This document shows positions 1 to 8,193 of a stretch of 64,000 bases of DNA, in pieces. The DNA comes from Marinirhabdus sp050859505 (lineage in GTDB: Bacteria; Bacteroidota; Bacteroidia; Flavobacteriales; Flavobacteriaceae). Made by a program: the position numbers and the translations under genes. The first letter of the stretch is position 1. The number at the start of each line of letters is the position of its first letter. Location: positions 3,224,001-3,288,000 of the forward strand of contig NZ_CP193934.1 in assembly GCF_050859505.1 (NCBI RefSeq), given 5' to 3'. The notes beneath the pieces were generated by a model that worked only from the letters and a program-made list of their open reading frames with translations, was not told the origin of the DNA and made no database searches.

Positions 1-674
1 TGTTGCCAAAAGTAGTATGGCAATTGCCAGAATATGGAACTTTTAATCTGCACGCTTCTTTACTTCCCGAATATCGTGGTGCGGCACCTATAAACTGGGC
101 ACTTATAAATGGGGAGAAAAAAACAGGGGTAACTACTTTTTTTATAGATGAAAAAATTGACACAGGAGAAATCATCTTTAAAGAAGAAGTTACCATTGCC
201 CAAAGAGAAACCGTAGGAACGCTTCACGATAGGTTAATGGACTTAGGAAGCCAACTTGTTGTAAAGACGGTAAACGCGATTGCAGATGAAACCATAGCCA
301 CCACCCCGCAACCCAAAACCGAAACATTTACAGAAGCGCCAAAACTAACACCCGAGAATACAAAAATTGATTGGTCGAAATCTGTAGCGCAAATTGATGC
401 TTTGGTTCGTGGCCTTTCCCCCTATCCTGTTGCTTGGTGCTATGTAGAGCAAGAGGACGAACAATTCAAGATAAAACTATATACAACTGAAATTGAACAC
501 GTCCAACCCATAGAAAGTATTGGTACGATTATAACTACTAAAAAGACACTAAAAGTTGCGTGTAAAAATGGCTACCTATATATAAAGGAGCTGCAGCTTC
601 CTGGTAAGCGAAAAATGGATTCGGCATCACTTTTAAATGGATTTTCGTTTCAAAATGGGGCAAAGCTCACGTAA
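1..674 (+). CDS. fmt: Methionyl-tRNA formyltransferase, C-terminal part (gene enters from before the window)
   Basis: The gene starts before the window; bases 3-674 give the last ~223 residues of a protein normally about 310-320 long. The enzyme formylates initiator Met-tRNA using 10-formyltetrahydrofolate in the cytoplasm. Seen here: the family signature HASLLPEYRGAAPI at visible residues 17-30, the KIDTGEI stretch that carries the catalytic Asp in this family, and a C-terminal tRNA-binding domain from about residue 115 (KIDWSKSVAQIDALVRGLSP). The stop is TAA at 672-674. No intact neighbour is visible upstream. Identification is firm; the start cannot be given. Confidence 0.95.
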   Translation, partial: LPKVVWQLPEYGTFNLHASLLPEYRGAAPINWALINGEKKTGVTTFFIDEKIDTGEIIFKEEVTIAQRETVGTLHDRLMDLGSQLVVKTVNAIADETIATTPQPKTETFTEAPKLTPENTKIDWSKSVAQIDALVRGLSPYPVAWCYVEQEDEQFKIKLYTTEIEHVQPIESIGTIITTKKTLKVACKNGYLYIKELQLPGKRKMDSASLLNGFSFQNGAKLT

Positions 675-777
675 GCCCCGCCCTTGCTCAACTTGTTAAT
701 TTGAGCTTAAAATAGGGTTTGGTTATCAACAAACCGTCGAAGTTATCAACAAATACGCCAATTTAGCCCGTCATTCC

Positions 778-807
778 TTGCGTGAATGGATAATCCGTTT
801 AAATTTG
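778..807 (+). promoter_or_regulatory. Flavobacterial promoter of the HU gene
   Basis: TTG at 778-780, a 19-base spacer, then TAAATTTG at 800-807. This matches the Bacteroidota housekeeping consensus TTG-N17-23-TAnnTTTG exactly. A transcript starting a few bases later would have a leader of about 45 nt before the HU start codon. Confidence 0.75.
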
Positions 808-858
808 TAAAGCAATTTAATAAATGTTTAACCGACAACTTAATTTAATAACTAAACT

Positions 859-1131
859 ATGAACAAATCAGATTTAATCGATGGAATGGCAGCAGATGCC
901 GGAATTACAAAAGCAGCAGCAAAAAAAGCATTAGAGTCTTTTTTAGGTAATGTTGAAAAATCACTTAAAAAAGGAAACCGTGTTTCTCTAGTAGGATTCG
1001 GATCTTGGTCAGTATCTAGAAGAGCTGCAAGAGACGGAAGAAACCCACAAACAGGGAAAACTATTAAAATTGCTGCTAAAAATGTAGTAAAGTTTAAAGC
1101 TGGATCTGACCTATCTAGTGCTGTGAACTAG
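859..1131 (+). CDS. HU-family DNA-binding protein
   Basis: A 90-residue histone-like protein, the normal HU length. The N-terminal helices (MNKSDLIDGMAADAGITKAA) form the dimer core, and the arm signature GRNPQTGKTIKI lies near residues 61-72. HU dimers bend and compact the nucleoid and assist replication and recombination. The gene stands alone between a strong promoter (778-807) and an intrinsic terminator (1157-1184), so it is monocistronic and probably highly expressed. IHF-like specificity cannot be excluded, but the sequence is a plain HU. Confidence 0.95.
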   Translation: MNKSDLIDGMAADAGITKAAAKKALESFLGNVEKSLKKGNRVSLVGFGSWSVSRRAARDGRNPQTGKTIKIAAKNVVKFKAGSDLSSAVN

Positions 1132-1156
1132 TTACGAACTGTCGTAATAAAAATTT

Positions 1157-1184
1157 ATCCCGCTCAAAAAGCGGGATTTTTTTT
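1157..1184 (+). terminator. Intrinsic terminator of the HU gene
   Basis: ATCCCGCT (1157-1164) and AGCGGGAT (1170-1177) form a perfect 8-bp stem with a short A-rich loop, followed by eight T. Confidence 0.9.
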
Positions 1185-1263
1185 GCATTAAATTTGTTTA
1201 GAGTTAAATTTAATTGTTTTTTAACTAATTAATGTTTAGATTTAATTAAATAAACTAACTGAA

Positions 1264-1824
1264 ATGATAAGTTTAAAACCGACAAAAGGCGTTCTTCTCG
1301 TAGCAGAACCTTCCATTATTGGCGATGTTTCTTTTAATCGCTCTGTAGTCCTTTTAGCTGAATACAACGATGAAGGATCGGTAGGTTTTATCTTGAACAA
1401 ACCCCTAGAATATACGCTTAAGGATTTTATTCCCGAAATTAAAAGCGAACTCACAGTATACAATGGTGGGCCCGTAGAACAGGACAATTTATATTTTATT
1501 CATAAAATTCCGGATCTGGTTCCTGGCAGTATTGAAATATCCAATGGTATTTATTGGGGTGGCGATTTTGCCGCTATTGCAGATATGCTGAAAAATAATG
1601 AGCTAAAAGAAGATCAAATTAGATTCTTTTTGGGCTATTCTGGCTGGGAACATGAACAATTGGAGCAAGAACTAGAATTGAATAGCTGGGTGGTGACGCC
1701 CAACGAGTATGAAAATAACATTATTGGAAAATCCTATTTCGATTTTTGGAAGGAAAAAATGATTGAATTTGGTGGTGATTACCTTATTTGGTCCAACGCT
1801 CCAGAAAACCCAAACTACAACTAG
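1264..1824 (+). CDS. YqgE/AlgH family protein (DUF179)
   Basis: 186 residues, typical for this family of small cytoplasmic proteins of unclear biochemical role (AlgH was linked to alginate regulation in Pseudomonas). Family features seen: the start KPTKGVLLVAEPSI, then GFILNKPL near residue 45, GGPV near residue 69 and FLGYSGW near residue 122. The gene is monocistronic, following the HU terminator and converging on the aminotransferase gene with only 8 bases between the stops. Family assignment is firm; the function is unknown. Confidence 0.88.
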   Translation: MISLKPTKGVLLVAEPSIIGDVSFNRSVVLLAEYNDEGSVGFILNKPLEYTLKDFIPEIKSELTVYNGGPVEQDNLYFIHKIPDLVPGSIEISNGIYWGGDFAAIADMLKNNELKEDQIRFFLGYSGWEHEQLEQELELNSWVVTPNEYENNIIGKSYFDFWKEKMIEFGGDYLIWSNAPENPNYN

Positions 1825-1832
1825 AATAAGTT

Positions 1833-2678
1833 TTAACCCAATCTGGCCTTTACATTTAGTTTTTGTAACAGTTCTTTAGCCACAGTATTCCCATATTCTT
1901 TTTTACGGTATTTGGTAACGGGTTGTATTCCAATAATTGTATTGGTTATAAAAATTTCGTCTGCTTTCTGTAATTCAAAAGGTGAAACCGATGTTTCTTC
2001 AAGTATATAATCCGGTACTTGTCCCAAAATTTTAATAATTTGCTTGCGTAAAATCCCGTTTAAACAGCCATCTGTTGTAGGAGGTGTTTTTATTTTATAG
2101 CCGTTTACCAAAAAAATATTTCCATTAAGAGCTTCTACGACTTGTTTCTTTTCATTTAGCAAAAAACAGTTGGCATAGTCATTCTCTTTGGCATAAATGC
2201 TTCCCAATACGTTAATAATCCTGTTATTGGATTTTAAGGTAGAAAGTAAACCTGCTGTGACGTAGTGATCTTTAAAAAGTTCTACTTCGTATCTGTCGTC
2301 GTTACTGGTATAGAATGGCGTCGCCAGAACTTCGCCCGTAATTATAAAGGAAACATCTTTGGAGGTTGGGGTGTATTTCCCACCTTCGTTGCGCCATACC
2401 AATAATTTCACTCTATACGCATGTTTACTTTCTCCAACCGATTGTACTGTTTTTAAAATTTCAGATTCTAAAAATTCCGGGGTAAACGTCATGGGAATTT
2501 CCATACGCATAATACGCATAGATGCCATTAACCTAAAGTAATGATCTTCCCAAAAAAGGACTTTTCCAGCAGAAACACGAATAGTTTCAAAAACGGCATC
2601 GCCATAATTCAATCCACGATTAGCGAAAGAGATAGTAGTTTCGGTTGCTGAAAGTAAATGTCCGTTGTGATTTATCAT
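1833..2678 (-). CDS. PLP-dependent class IV aminotransferase (aminodeoxychorismate lyase or BCAT-like)
   Basis: 281 residues with the fold-type IV pattern: NRGLNYGDAVFETIRV near residues 20-35, a likely PLP lysine at K149 (STLKSNN), E183 with the phosphate-binding NGNIF motif, and GCLNGILR near residue 204. The family includes branched-chain aminotransferase, D-amino acid transaminase and 4-amino-4-deoxychorismate lyase (PabC). Without a folate-gene neighbour the substrate cannot be fixed, though the length suits PabC-like enzymes. A hairpin with six T sits directly before the ATG on the coding strand (see 2679-2715), an unusual leader. Confidence 0.85.
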   Translation of the reverse strand: MINHNGHLLSATETTISFANRGLNYGDAVFETIRVSAGKVLFWEDHYFRLMASMRIMRMEIPMTFTPEFLESEILKTVQSVGESKHAYRVKLLVWRNEGGKYTPTSKDVSFIITGEVLATPFYTSNDDRYEVELFKDHYVTAGLLSTLKSNNRIINVLGSIYAKENDYANCFLLNEKKQVVEALNGNIFLVNGYKIKTPPTTDGCLNGILRKQIIKILGQVPDYILEETSVSPFELQKADEIFITNTIIGIQPVTKYRKKEYGNTVAKELLQKLNVKARLG

Positions 2679-2715
2679 AAAAAAGCCGTCCCTTTTGTGG
2701 GACGGCGCAAAGATA
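2679..2715 (-). promoter_or_regulatory. Hairpin plus U-tract abutting the aminotransferase start codon, with a -7 box
   Basis: On the minus strand, TATCTTTG (2708-2715) fits the -7 box. It is followed by GCCGTCCC/GGGACGGC (2685-2692 with 2699-2706) and six T that run straight into the ATG at 2678. The element looks like an intrinsic terminator for the upstream START-like gene, yet it also forms the whole leader of the next gene. A transcript from this box would begin within or at the stem. Confidence 0.55.
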
Positions 2716-2754
2716 TTATAAATCTTTCCCGATGGAAAGTTGTTTTGAAAAGGT

Positions 2755-3141
2755 TTAGGTAGATCCTAAGATTTGTTTTAATTCTGAAACCATGTTTTCC
2801 CATAGCATTTTACCTTCTTCTACCTCATCATCCTCGGCATAGTCTGTAATCATTAAGGAAACATCTTTGGTAATTTCGTCTACTTCTATACGAAGCTCGA
2901 AATAATAATCACTTCCTTCATCGACCATCCAACGGAATTTTATACGCTCATTGGTCTTTTTACCCAGAAGTTTGGCTTTTTCTTCACTGCCATCCCAGAT
3001 AAAAGTAAAAAACTCACCACGAGAGTTTACGTTATCTGCATACCATTCACTCATTCCTGAAGGTGTAGATATATATTGATATAAAAGTGAGGGAGAAGCC
3101 TTAATTGGGAACTCCATTTCGTATTTAACTTTCTCTTCCAT
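2755..3141 (-). CDS. START-like (SRPBCC fold) domain protein
   Basis: 128 residues of the AHSA1/START-like type common in Flavobacteriia. It opens KYEMEFPIKASPSLLYQYI, then SEWYADNV and FTFIWDGSEEKAKLLG, and ends in an acidic patch (DDEVEEGK) and a closing helix (MLWENMVSELKQIL). Such proteins hold a hydrophobic cavity for small ligands; no catalytic role is established for this subgroup. Transcription would end at the hairpin 2685-2706. It lies between tRNA-Met and the aminotransferase on the same strand. Fold assignment is good; the ligand is unknown. Confidence 0.8.
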   Translation of the reverse strand: MEEKVKYEMEFPIKASPSLLYQYISTPSGMSEWYADNVNSRGEFFTFIWDGSEEKAKLLGKKTNERIKFRWMVDEGSDYYFELRIEVDEITKDVSLMITDYAEDDEVEEGKMLWENMVSELKQILGST

Positions 3142-3261
3142 AGTGCTTGTTAGTTACCGCCCAATATATAGATTAATTTTAAAACTGAGTGGCTAAAATA
3201 AAATTTTTAAGGACAATTTTAAACTCTGTATTTTTCTGAAAGAGATTTAAAGATTAAAAAT

Positions 3262-3291
3262 AAAAAATCCCTTCAGAATTTGAAGGGATTT
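3262..3291 (-). terminator. Terminator downstream of tRNA-Met
   Basis: Inverted repeat AATCCCTTC/GAAGGGATT (about 3266-3290) just past the tRNA 3' end. Read on the minus strand it is followed by a T-rich run. Confidence 0.75.
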
Positions 3292-3292
3292 G

Positions 3293-3366
3293 TAGCGAGA
3301 ACGAGACTTGAACTCGTGACCTCCGGGTTATGAATCCGACGCTCTAACCACCTGAGCTACCTCGCC
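3293..3366 (-). tRNA. tRNA-Met, anticodon CAU
   Basis: Cloverleaf read on the minus strand: acceptor GGCGAGG paired with TCTCGCT, D-arm GCTC/GAGC, anticodon loop TTCATAA (CAU), T-arm ACGAG-TTCAAGT-CTCGT, discriminator A. CCA is not encoded. The acceptor begins with a G-U pair, unlike the C1-A72 mismatch of bacterial initiator tRNA, so an elongator Met tRNA is likelier. A lysidine-modified Ile-CAU form cannot be excluded by eye. Confidence 0.93.
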
Positions 3367-3379
3367 GTTTTTGCGGTGG

Positions 3380-3410
3380 CAAATATAGAAACAAATATTT
3401 CCTGATGCAA
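3380..3410 (-). promoter_or_regulatory. Promoter of tRNA-Met
   Basis: On the minus strand: TTG (3408-3410), a 20-base spacer, then TATATTTG (3380-3387), a full match to the flavobacterial consensus. The tRNA begins 13 bases further on. Confidence 0.75.
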
Positions 3411-3423
3411 AGATAAAATTGGA

Positions 3424-4845
3424 TTATTTAATTTTAGAAAATAACCTATCCATAGAAACAGTCTCTTGCTCTCCACTTTTCATATTTTTAAGGGTGTAAC
3501 TCCCTTCTTTCATTTCACTTTCACCAGCCAATACTACAAACGGAATGTCCCGCTTATCTGCATAGCCCATTTGTTTGCCCATTTTTGCAGTATCTGGATA
3601 CAATTCGGCACTTATGCCTGCTTCTCTTAACTTTAAAATAGCCTGCATGGCGTACAGTGCTTCTTTTTCGCCAAAGTTGATAAACAATACTTTGGTCGTT
3701 ACCGTAACCGTTTCCGGAAACAAATTGAGTTCTTCCAATACTAAATAAATCCTGTCTAGCCCAAAAGAAATCCCAACACCACTCATATCTTTCATCCCAA
3801 AGATTCCTGTGAGGTCGTCGTAACGGCCTCCGCCACCAACACTTCCCATATCCACCCCTTGTGGCGCAGCCACCTCAAAAATGGCGCCTGTGTAGTAATT
3901 GAGGCCGCGAGCCAGGGTTACGTCTATCTCCAACGTAGCTGCTGAAAGTTGAAGCGTTTCCAAAGCGTTGACAATAAATTCTAATTCTGAAATTCCTTCC
4001 TGTCCAATAGCTGAAACTGACAACAGATTCTTTAAGGTCGCTAACTTTTCCGAAGCATTCCCGGCTACCGAAAATAAGGGTTGCAATTTTTTAATTGCAC
4101 TTTCATCAATGCCTTTTTCCAGCATTTCGGTTTTTACTTTTTCTTCGCCAATTTTGTCAAGTTTGTCTAAAGCAACGGTAAAATCGATGAGTTTATCTTC
4201 GGCACCTATCATTTCGGCAATACCACTTAAGATTTTGCGGTTATTCATTTTTATGGTGACACCATCCAATTTCAGTTTGCTGAAAACGGTATCATACAAT
4301 TGTACCAGCTCTACTTCTTGCCACAAGGACGTACTCCCCACCACATCTGCATCACACTGAAAAAACTCTCTAAAGCGTCCTTTCTGTGGTCTGTCTGCTC
4401 TCCATACGGGTTGAATTTGATAGCGTTTAAACGGGAAGGTAATCTCGTTCTGGTGTTGTACTACGTAACGTGCAAAGGGTACGGTAAGATCGTAACGAAG
4501 TGCTTTTTCGGAGATTTTCGGAGTTATTTTCCCACTATCTTTTTCAGTATATAAATCGTCTGGAACTTTACTTAAAAAATCCCCACTATTCAATATTTTA
4601 AAAATCAATCGATCGCCTTCTTCTCCATACTTACCCATTAGGGTTTCGCTGTTTTCAAAACTTGGGGTTTCTATAGGCTGAAAGCCAAAAGTGTTGAATG
4701 CTCCCTTTATCGTGTCCATGATGTAGGTGCGACGGGTTACTTCAACAGGAGAAAAATCGCGGGTGCCTTTTGGGATGCTTGGTTTTTTCAAAATAAGTGG
4801 GGTTTGCCCTTCGTCTGCGCTCAGGGTGACAGTTAATTTCTGCAA
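3424..4845 (-). CDS. hisS: Histidyl-tRNA synthetase
   Basis: Class II aminoacyl-tRNA synthetase charging tRNA-His. Class and HisRS-specific motifs: PSIPKGTRDFSP at the N-terminus, RYDLTVPFARYV, motif 2 KGRFREFFQCDAD, the histidine-binding ARGLNYYTGAIFE, motif 3 GVGISFGLDRIY, and a C-terminal anticodon-binding domain from VTTKVLFINFGEK. The longest reading starts with TTG at 4845 (473 residues). The homologous part begins about 20 codons in, where another TTG codes for the residue before KKPSIPKGTRD, so the start is uncertain. It is divergent from the ABC permease gene. Confidence 0.95.
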   Translation of the reverse strand: MQKLTVTLSADEGQTPLILKKPSIPKGTRDFSPVEVTRRTYIMDTIKGAFNTFGFQPIETPSFENSETLMGKYGEEGDRLIFKILNSGDFLSKVPDDLYTEKDSGKITPKISEKALRYDLTVPFARYVVQHQNEITFPFKRYQIQPVWRADRPQKGRFREFFQCDADVVGSTSLWQEVELVQLYDTVFSKLKLDGVTIKMNNRKILSGIAEMIGAEDKLIDFTVALDKLDKIGEEKVKTEMLEKGIDESAIKKLQPLFSVAGNASEKLATLKNLLSVSAIGQEGISELEFIVNALETLQLSAATLEIDVTLARGLNYYTGAIFEVAAPQGVDMGSVGGGGRYDDLTGIFGMKDMSGVGISFGLDRIYLVLEELNLFPETVTVTTKVLFINFGEKEALYAMQAILKLREAGISAELYPDTAKMGKQMGYADKRDIPFVVLAGESEMKEGSYTLKNMKSGEQETVSMDRLFSKIK

Positions 4846-4920
4846 ATATCTTAAAATATGCTGTAACTTGTAACTTTATGGACGGTTAATAGTCTTATTA
4901 CAAACCTTAGTTACCAACCT

Positions 4921-6162
4921 ATGTTTTCACTCTTCCGAGAAAATATCCGTATTGCTTTAGATAGTATTAAAAGTCAGCTATTACGAACCATTCTTACCAT
5001 CATCATTATTGGTATTGGTATTTGGGCGCTTGTTGGTATTTTAAGTGCTGTAAAGGCATTGGAAAATACTATTTCCAGCGATTTTGCTTCTATGGGAGCA
5101 AATACCTTCAATATTCAGCGGTATGAATTTACGGTAAACAGCAATCGAGGTGGCGAAAAGAAAAAAATTAATCCAATTATTAGTTACGATAATATCAGAG
5201 AGTTTGTGGACACCTATCAGTTTCCTTTTTCGCAGACCTCGGTGTCCTTTGTAGGGACCAACGCTGCCGAAGTAAAATTTGAAAGCGAAAAAACAGATCC
5301 GGAAGCACAAGTGTATGGCGTGAATGAAAATTATCTTGAAAACACTGGTACCAAAATTGAAAATGGACGGAATTTTACAATTTTTGATATTCAGAATAAC
5401 GCCAAAGTTTGTATTCTGGGAGCAGATTTTACGAAAGGTCTTTTTAAAAACGACAATCCCATCAATAAAACCATCAGTATTCGTGGGGTGAAATTTAAGG
5501 TAATTGGTCTATTGGAATCCAAAGGAAGTACTTTTGGAAACAATCAAGACTTAAAGGTTCTTATCCCCATACAAGTAGCGCGGGGTCTTTATACCGCTCC
5601 AAATATTAATTACAACATTAGCATACGGGTAGACGATAAAGAAATGTTGCAGGGCGCGCAGGATGAAGCGATTGTGAAATTCAGAAATGTGCGTGGTCTA
5701 AGCCCTATTGAAGAAAACAACTTTGGGCTAGAGCGTAGTGACGACCTTATTAACCGTATTGGAAGCATAACAGGAGCGCTATCGATTGCTGCCTGGATTA
5801 TTAGCATCATAACCATTTTAGGCTCCTCAATTGCTTTAATGAATATTATGTTGGTTTCTGTAACCGAACGTACCCGAGAGATTGGCGTGCGTAAAGCACT
5901 GGGTGCAAAGCGTAAAACTATTTCTACACAATTTTTTATGGAAACGATTGTAATTGGACAGCTAGGAAGTATTTTAGGTATTGTTTTAGGTCTTATTACT
6001 GGGTGGCTTTTTGCTTTTTTTACGGGGTTTGCTTTCAGTCTGCCCTGGGGTGCTTTGATTGGCGCTACCATAATTTCCTTTGTCACAGCGGTAATTGCTG
6101 GCTCTTATCCGGCATCTAAAGCGGCCAAGCTAGATCCTATTGAGAGTTTGAGGTATGAATAA
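4921..6162 (+). CDS. MacB/FtsX-type ABC transporter permease
   Basis: 413 residues in the MacB permease layout: one N-terminal membrane helix (about residues 20-43), a large periplasmic MacB-PCD domain (about 45-275), and three C-terminal helices (about 282-310, 335-360, 370-395). The conserved SVTERTREIGVRKALGAK stretch follows the second helix, and the end KAAKLDPIESLRYE is typical. MacB-type systems use mechanotransmission rather than direct transport and export peptides, toxins or lipoproteins. No ATPase gene adjoins it (the ATPase at 8194 pairs with an ABC-2 permease), so its partner lies elsewhere. Confidence 0.9.
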   Translation: MFSLFRENIRIALDSIKSQLLRTILTIIIIGIGIWALVGILSAVKALENTISSDFASMGANTFNIQRYEFTVNSNRGGEKKKINPIISYDNIREFVDTYQFPFSQTSVSFVGTNAAEVKFESEKTDPEAQVYGVNENYLENTGTKIENGRNFTIFDIQNNAKVCILGADFTKGLFKNDNPINKTISIRGVKFKVIGLLESKGSTFGNNQDLKVLIPIQVARGLYTAPNINYNISIRVDDKEMLQGAQDEAIVKFRNVRGLSPIEENNFGLERSDDLINRIGSITGALSIAAWIISIITILGSSIALMNIMLVSVTERTREIGVRKALGAKRKTISTQFFMETIVIGQLGSILGIVLGLITGWLFAFFTGFAFSLPWGALIGATIISFVTAVIAGSYPASKAAKLDPIESLRYE

Positions 6163-6294
6163 AGCCACCTTCGTTGGAAATCCCAAAAACAATCAAATAA
6201 CAAATCCCAAATTTTCTATTTTCTATTTTCAACAACTATCATTGAATTGTATAATTGATGTCTATTTCTTTAAAAAGTTTCTGACCAAAATCCG

Positions 6295-6302
6295 TATCTT
6301 TG
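6295..6302 (+). promoter_or_regulatory. -7 box before the pRiA4b ORF-3-like gene
   Basis: TATCTTTG fits TAnnTTTG and lies 20 bases before the start codon at 6322. No TTG is found at the ideal -33 distance, so the assignment is weak. Confidence 0.4.
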
Positions 6303-6321
6303 CCCTCCAAAATTTTAGGAA

Positions 6322-6846
6322 ATGATTTATAGATTTAGAGCCATTCTAGACACCAAAGAAGACGTTTTTAGAGATATTGAAATTGAAGCTTCCAGCACTA
6401 TGGAAGACTTCCACAATGCTATTACACAAGCCTTTGGGTTTGCAGGACAGGAAATGGCATCGTTTTATGTGAGTAACGAAATTTGGGAACAAGGCGAAGA
6501 AATAGCGTTGTTCGATATGGGCGAAGATGGTGATTCTGTTCGCACTATGAGCGAAACAATCCTTGAAGATACCGTTTGGGCAGATCAGCCAAGGTTATTA
6601 TATGTGTACGATTTCTTAAGTATGTGGACGTTTATGGTAGAATTGGCCGAAATTACAGACCCAGAACCTGGAATGCCCTATCCTAATTTAATGTTTTCCC
6701 ACGGTGAAATTCCAGAGCAAGCCCCCGAAAAAGAATTTATTGCCGAAAAAATAGACGGGGAAGGCAATATTGACGACGATGACGACGATTTTGATCTAGA
6801 CGCAGACGACTACGAGGATCTAGACTTTGACGAGAACTGGAACTAG
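6322..6846 (+). CDS. pRiA4b ORF-3-like / IS1096 TnpR-passenger family protein
   Basis: 174 residues. The N-terminal two thirds match the pRiA4b ORF-3-like family: MIYRFRAILD at the start, EASSTMEDFHNAITQAFGF near residues 22-40 and LYVYDFLSMWTFMVEL near 93-108. The last ~25 residues are almost all Asp/Glu (DDDDDDFDLDADDYEDLDFD), giving a strongly acidic tail. The family name comes from plasmid and IS passengers, but in Flavobacteriia this is a chromosomal single-copy gene of unknown role. No transposase lies nearby. Confidence 0.78.
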   Translation: MIYRFRAILDTKEDVFRDIEIEASSTMEDFHNAITQAFGFAGQEMASFYVSNEIWEQGEEIALFDMGEDGDSVRTMSETILEDTVWADQPRLLYVYDFLSMWTFMVELAEITDPEPGMPYPNLMFSHGEIPEQAPEKEFIAEKIDGEGNIDDDDDDFDLDADDYEDLDFDENWN

Positions 6847-6870
6847 TTTTAGTTCGCAGTATTTAGTAAC

Positions 6871-6906
6871 AGAGACAGAGACAGAGACAGAGGCAGAGGC
6901 AGAGGC
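6871..6906. repeat. Six-copy hexanucleotide tandem repeat
   Basis: Three copies of AGAGAC followed by three of AGAGGC, in the spacer between two genes. A simple slippage-prone repeat. Confidence 0.85.
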
Positions 6907-6988
6907 AAAATTAAAATAAGCCCAGTCCAAGAACTCCCTATTTTACCAATTCACAAATTAACTAGTTAACAAACCCACCAACTCAACA

Positions 6989-8047
6989 ATGATAAACCTA
7001 TATAATACACATATTGCATCACTTTCTATTCACCGCGTGGGTAACAAAAGCCGCAATGAAAGCATTTTACTTTCGGCGTCTCCGTATGAAATGGATGATG
7101 AATTAACGCCCTTGCTTAAAGAATTTTTCCTGAAACCATTTCGGGATAAGGAAGAAAATTATTTCAACTTTCAGAATGAAACAGATCTTGAATTTCACGA
7201 ATTATTCAACTTAGTTTCTGAAGCTTTTGCAGATCCAGACACCATTCACGAGCAAAGCAAAAAGATAACTCAGTATTTGTTTGACCAGTCTATGCACCCA
7301 CATATTAAAAGCGGTGAGGTGTATATTACCTATATGGAAAACCTTCAGTTGGATAATGAAAAGGTAAATGCCATAGGTATTTTTAAATCGGAGTTAAAGC
7401 AGGATTTCCTTCAGTTTCGTGAAGGTGAAAGCCAGTTAGACGCTGTACTACAAGAAGGTGTTAGCCTCAATAAACTGGATAAGGGCGCTATTATCTTTGA
7501 TGTTAAAAAAGAAGAGGGGTATAAAATACTTTCCGTAGATAGTAACCGGTATGATGCGCGGTATTGGCTAGAAAGTTTCTTAGGTGTTGAAGCCTTGGCC
7601 GACGATAATTTTTACACAAAAAAGTATTTAAAATTTTGTCAAAACTTTGCTAAAGACGTTGTACTTCCTGCGGAAGACAAAAAACAAGAGGTGTTGTTTA
7701 TGAACCGTGCAGTGAATCACTTCGCTAAAAACGACAATTTTGAAGAGAGCTCGTTTATGAATGAAGTTCTGGACAATCCAGACCTCATCCCAGAATTCAG
7801 ACATTACAAAAGTGAAAAAGCTCCAAAATACAATATTGAAGATATTACAACCTTCCCAATTGCCAACACGGCAGTAACGGCCGCACGTAAAAAGATAAAG
7901 AACGTTATTAATTTAGACACAAATATTCAGATTAAACTGGATTTTATAAATCCTGAAAGTGCCGAAAAATTCGTAGAAAAAGGCTGGGACGAGGAAAAAC
8001 AGATGTATTATTATTTGGTGTATTTTAATAAAGAAGAAAAGAGCTAA
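6989..8047 (+). CDS. Nucleoid-associated protein (NdpA/YejK family)
   Basis: 352 residues, matching the 37-kDa nucleoid-associated family. Typical parts are the N-terminal IASLSIHRVGNKSRNE, the central YWLESFLGV followed by FCQNFAKDVV, and a DNA-binding C-terminal half. YejK of E. coli associates with the nucleoid and affects topoisomerase activity. The gene begins after a 140-base spacer holding the hexanucleotide repeat. No operon partner is evident. Confidence 0.82.
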   Translation: MINLYNTHIASLSIHRVGNKSRNESILLSASPYEMDDELTPLLKEFFLKPFRDKEENYFNFQNETDLEFHELFNLVSEAFADPDTIHEQSKKITQYLFDQSMHPHIKSGEVYITYMENLQLDNEKVNAIGIFKSELKQDFLQFREGESQLDAVLQEGVSLNKLDKGAIIFDVKKEEGYKILSVDSNRYDARYWLESFLGVEALADDNFYTKKYLKFCQNFAKDVVLPAEDKKQEVLFMNRAVNHFAKNDNFEESSFMNEVLDNPDLIPEFRHYKSEKAPKYNIEDITTFPIANTAVTAARKKIKNVINLDTNIQIKLDFINPESAEKFVEKGWDEEKQMYYYLVYFNKEEKS

Positions 8048-8193
8048 CGTTCTAAAATTTTAAAGCTATAATCACAAAATCCAAATCACAAAAAGTCCTC
8101 TTTAGCGGGTTTTGGGGTCTGGATTTTTTTTAGTTTGTAACAAATCTACAACCTGTTCGTCATATTCATAGCTAATCTCCAAAACCCAATCCA

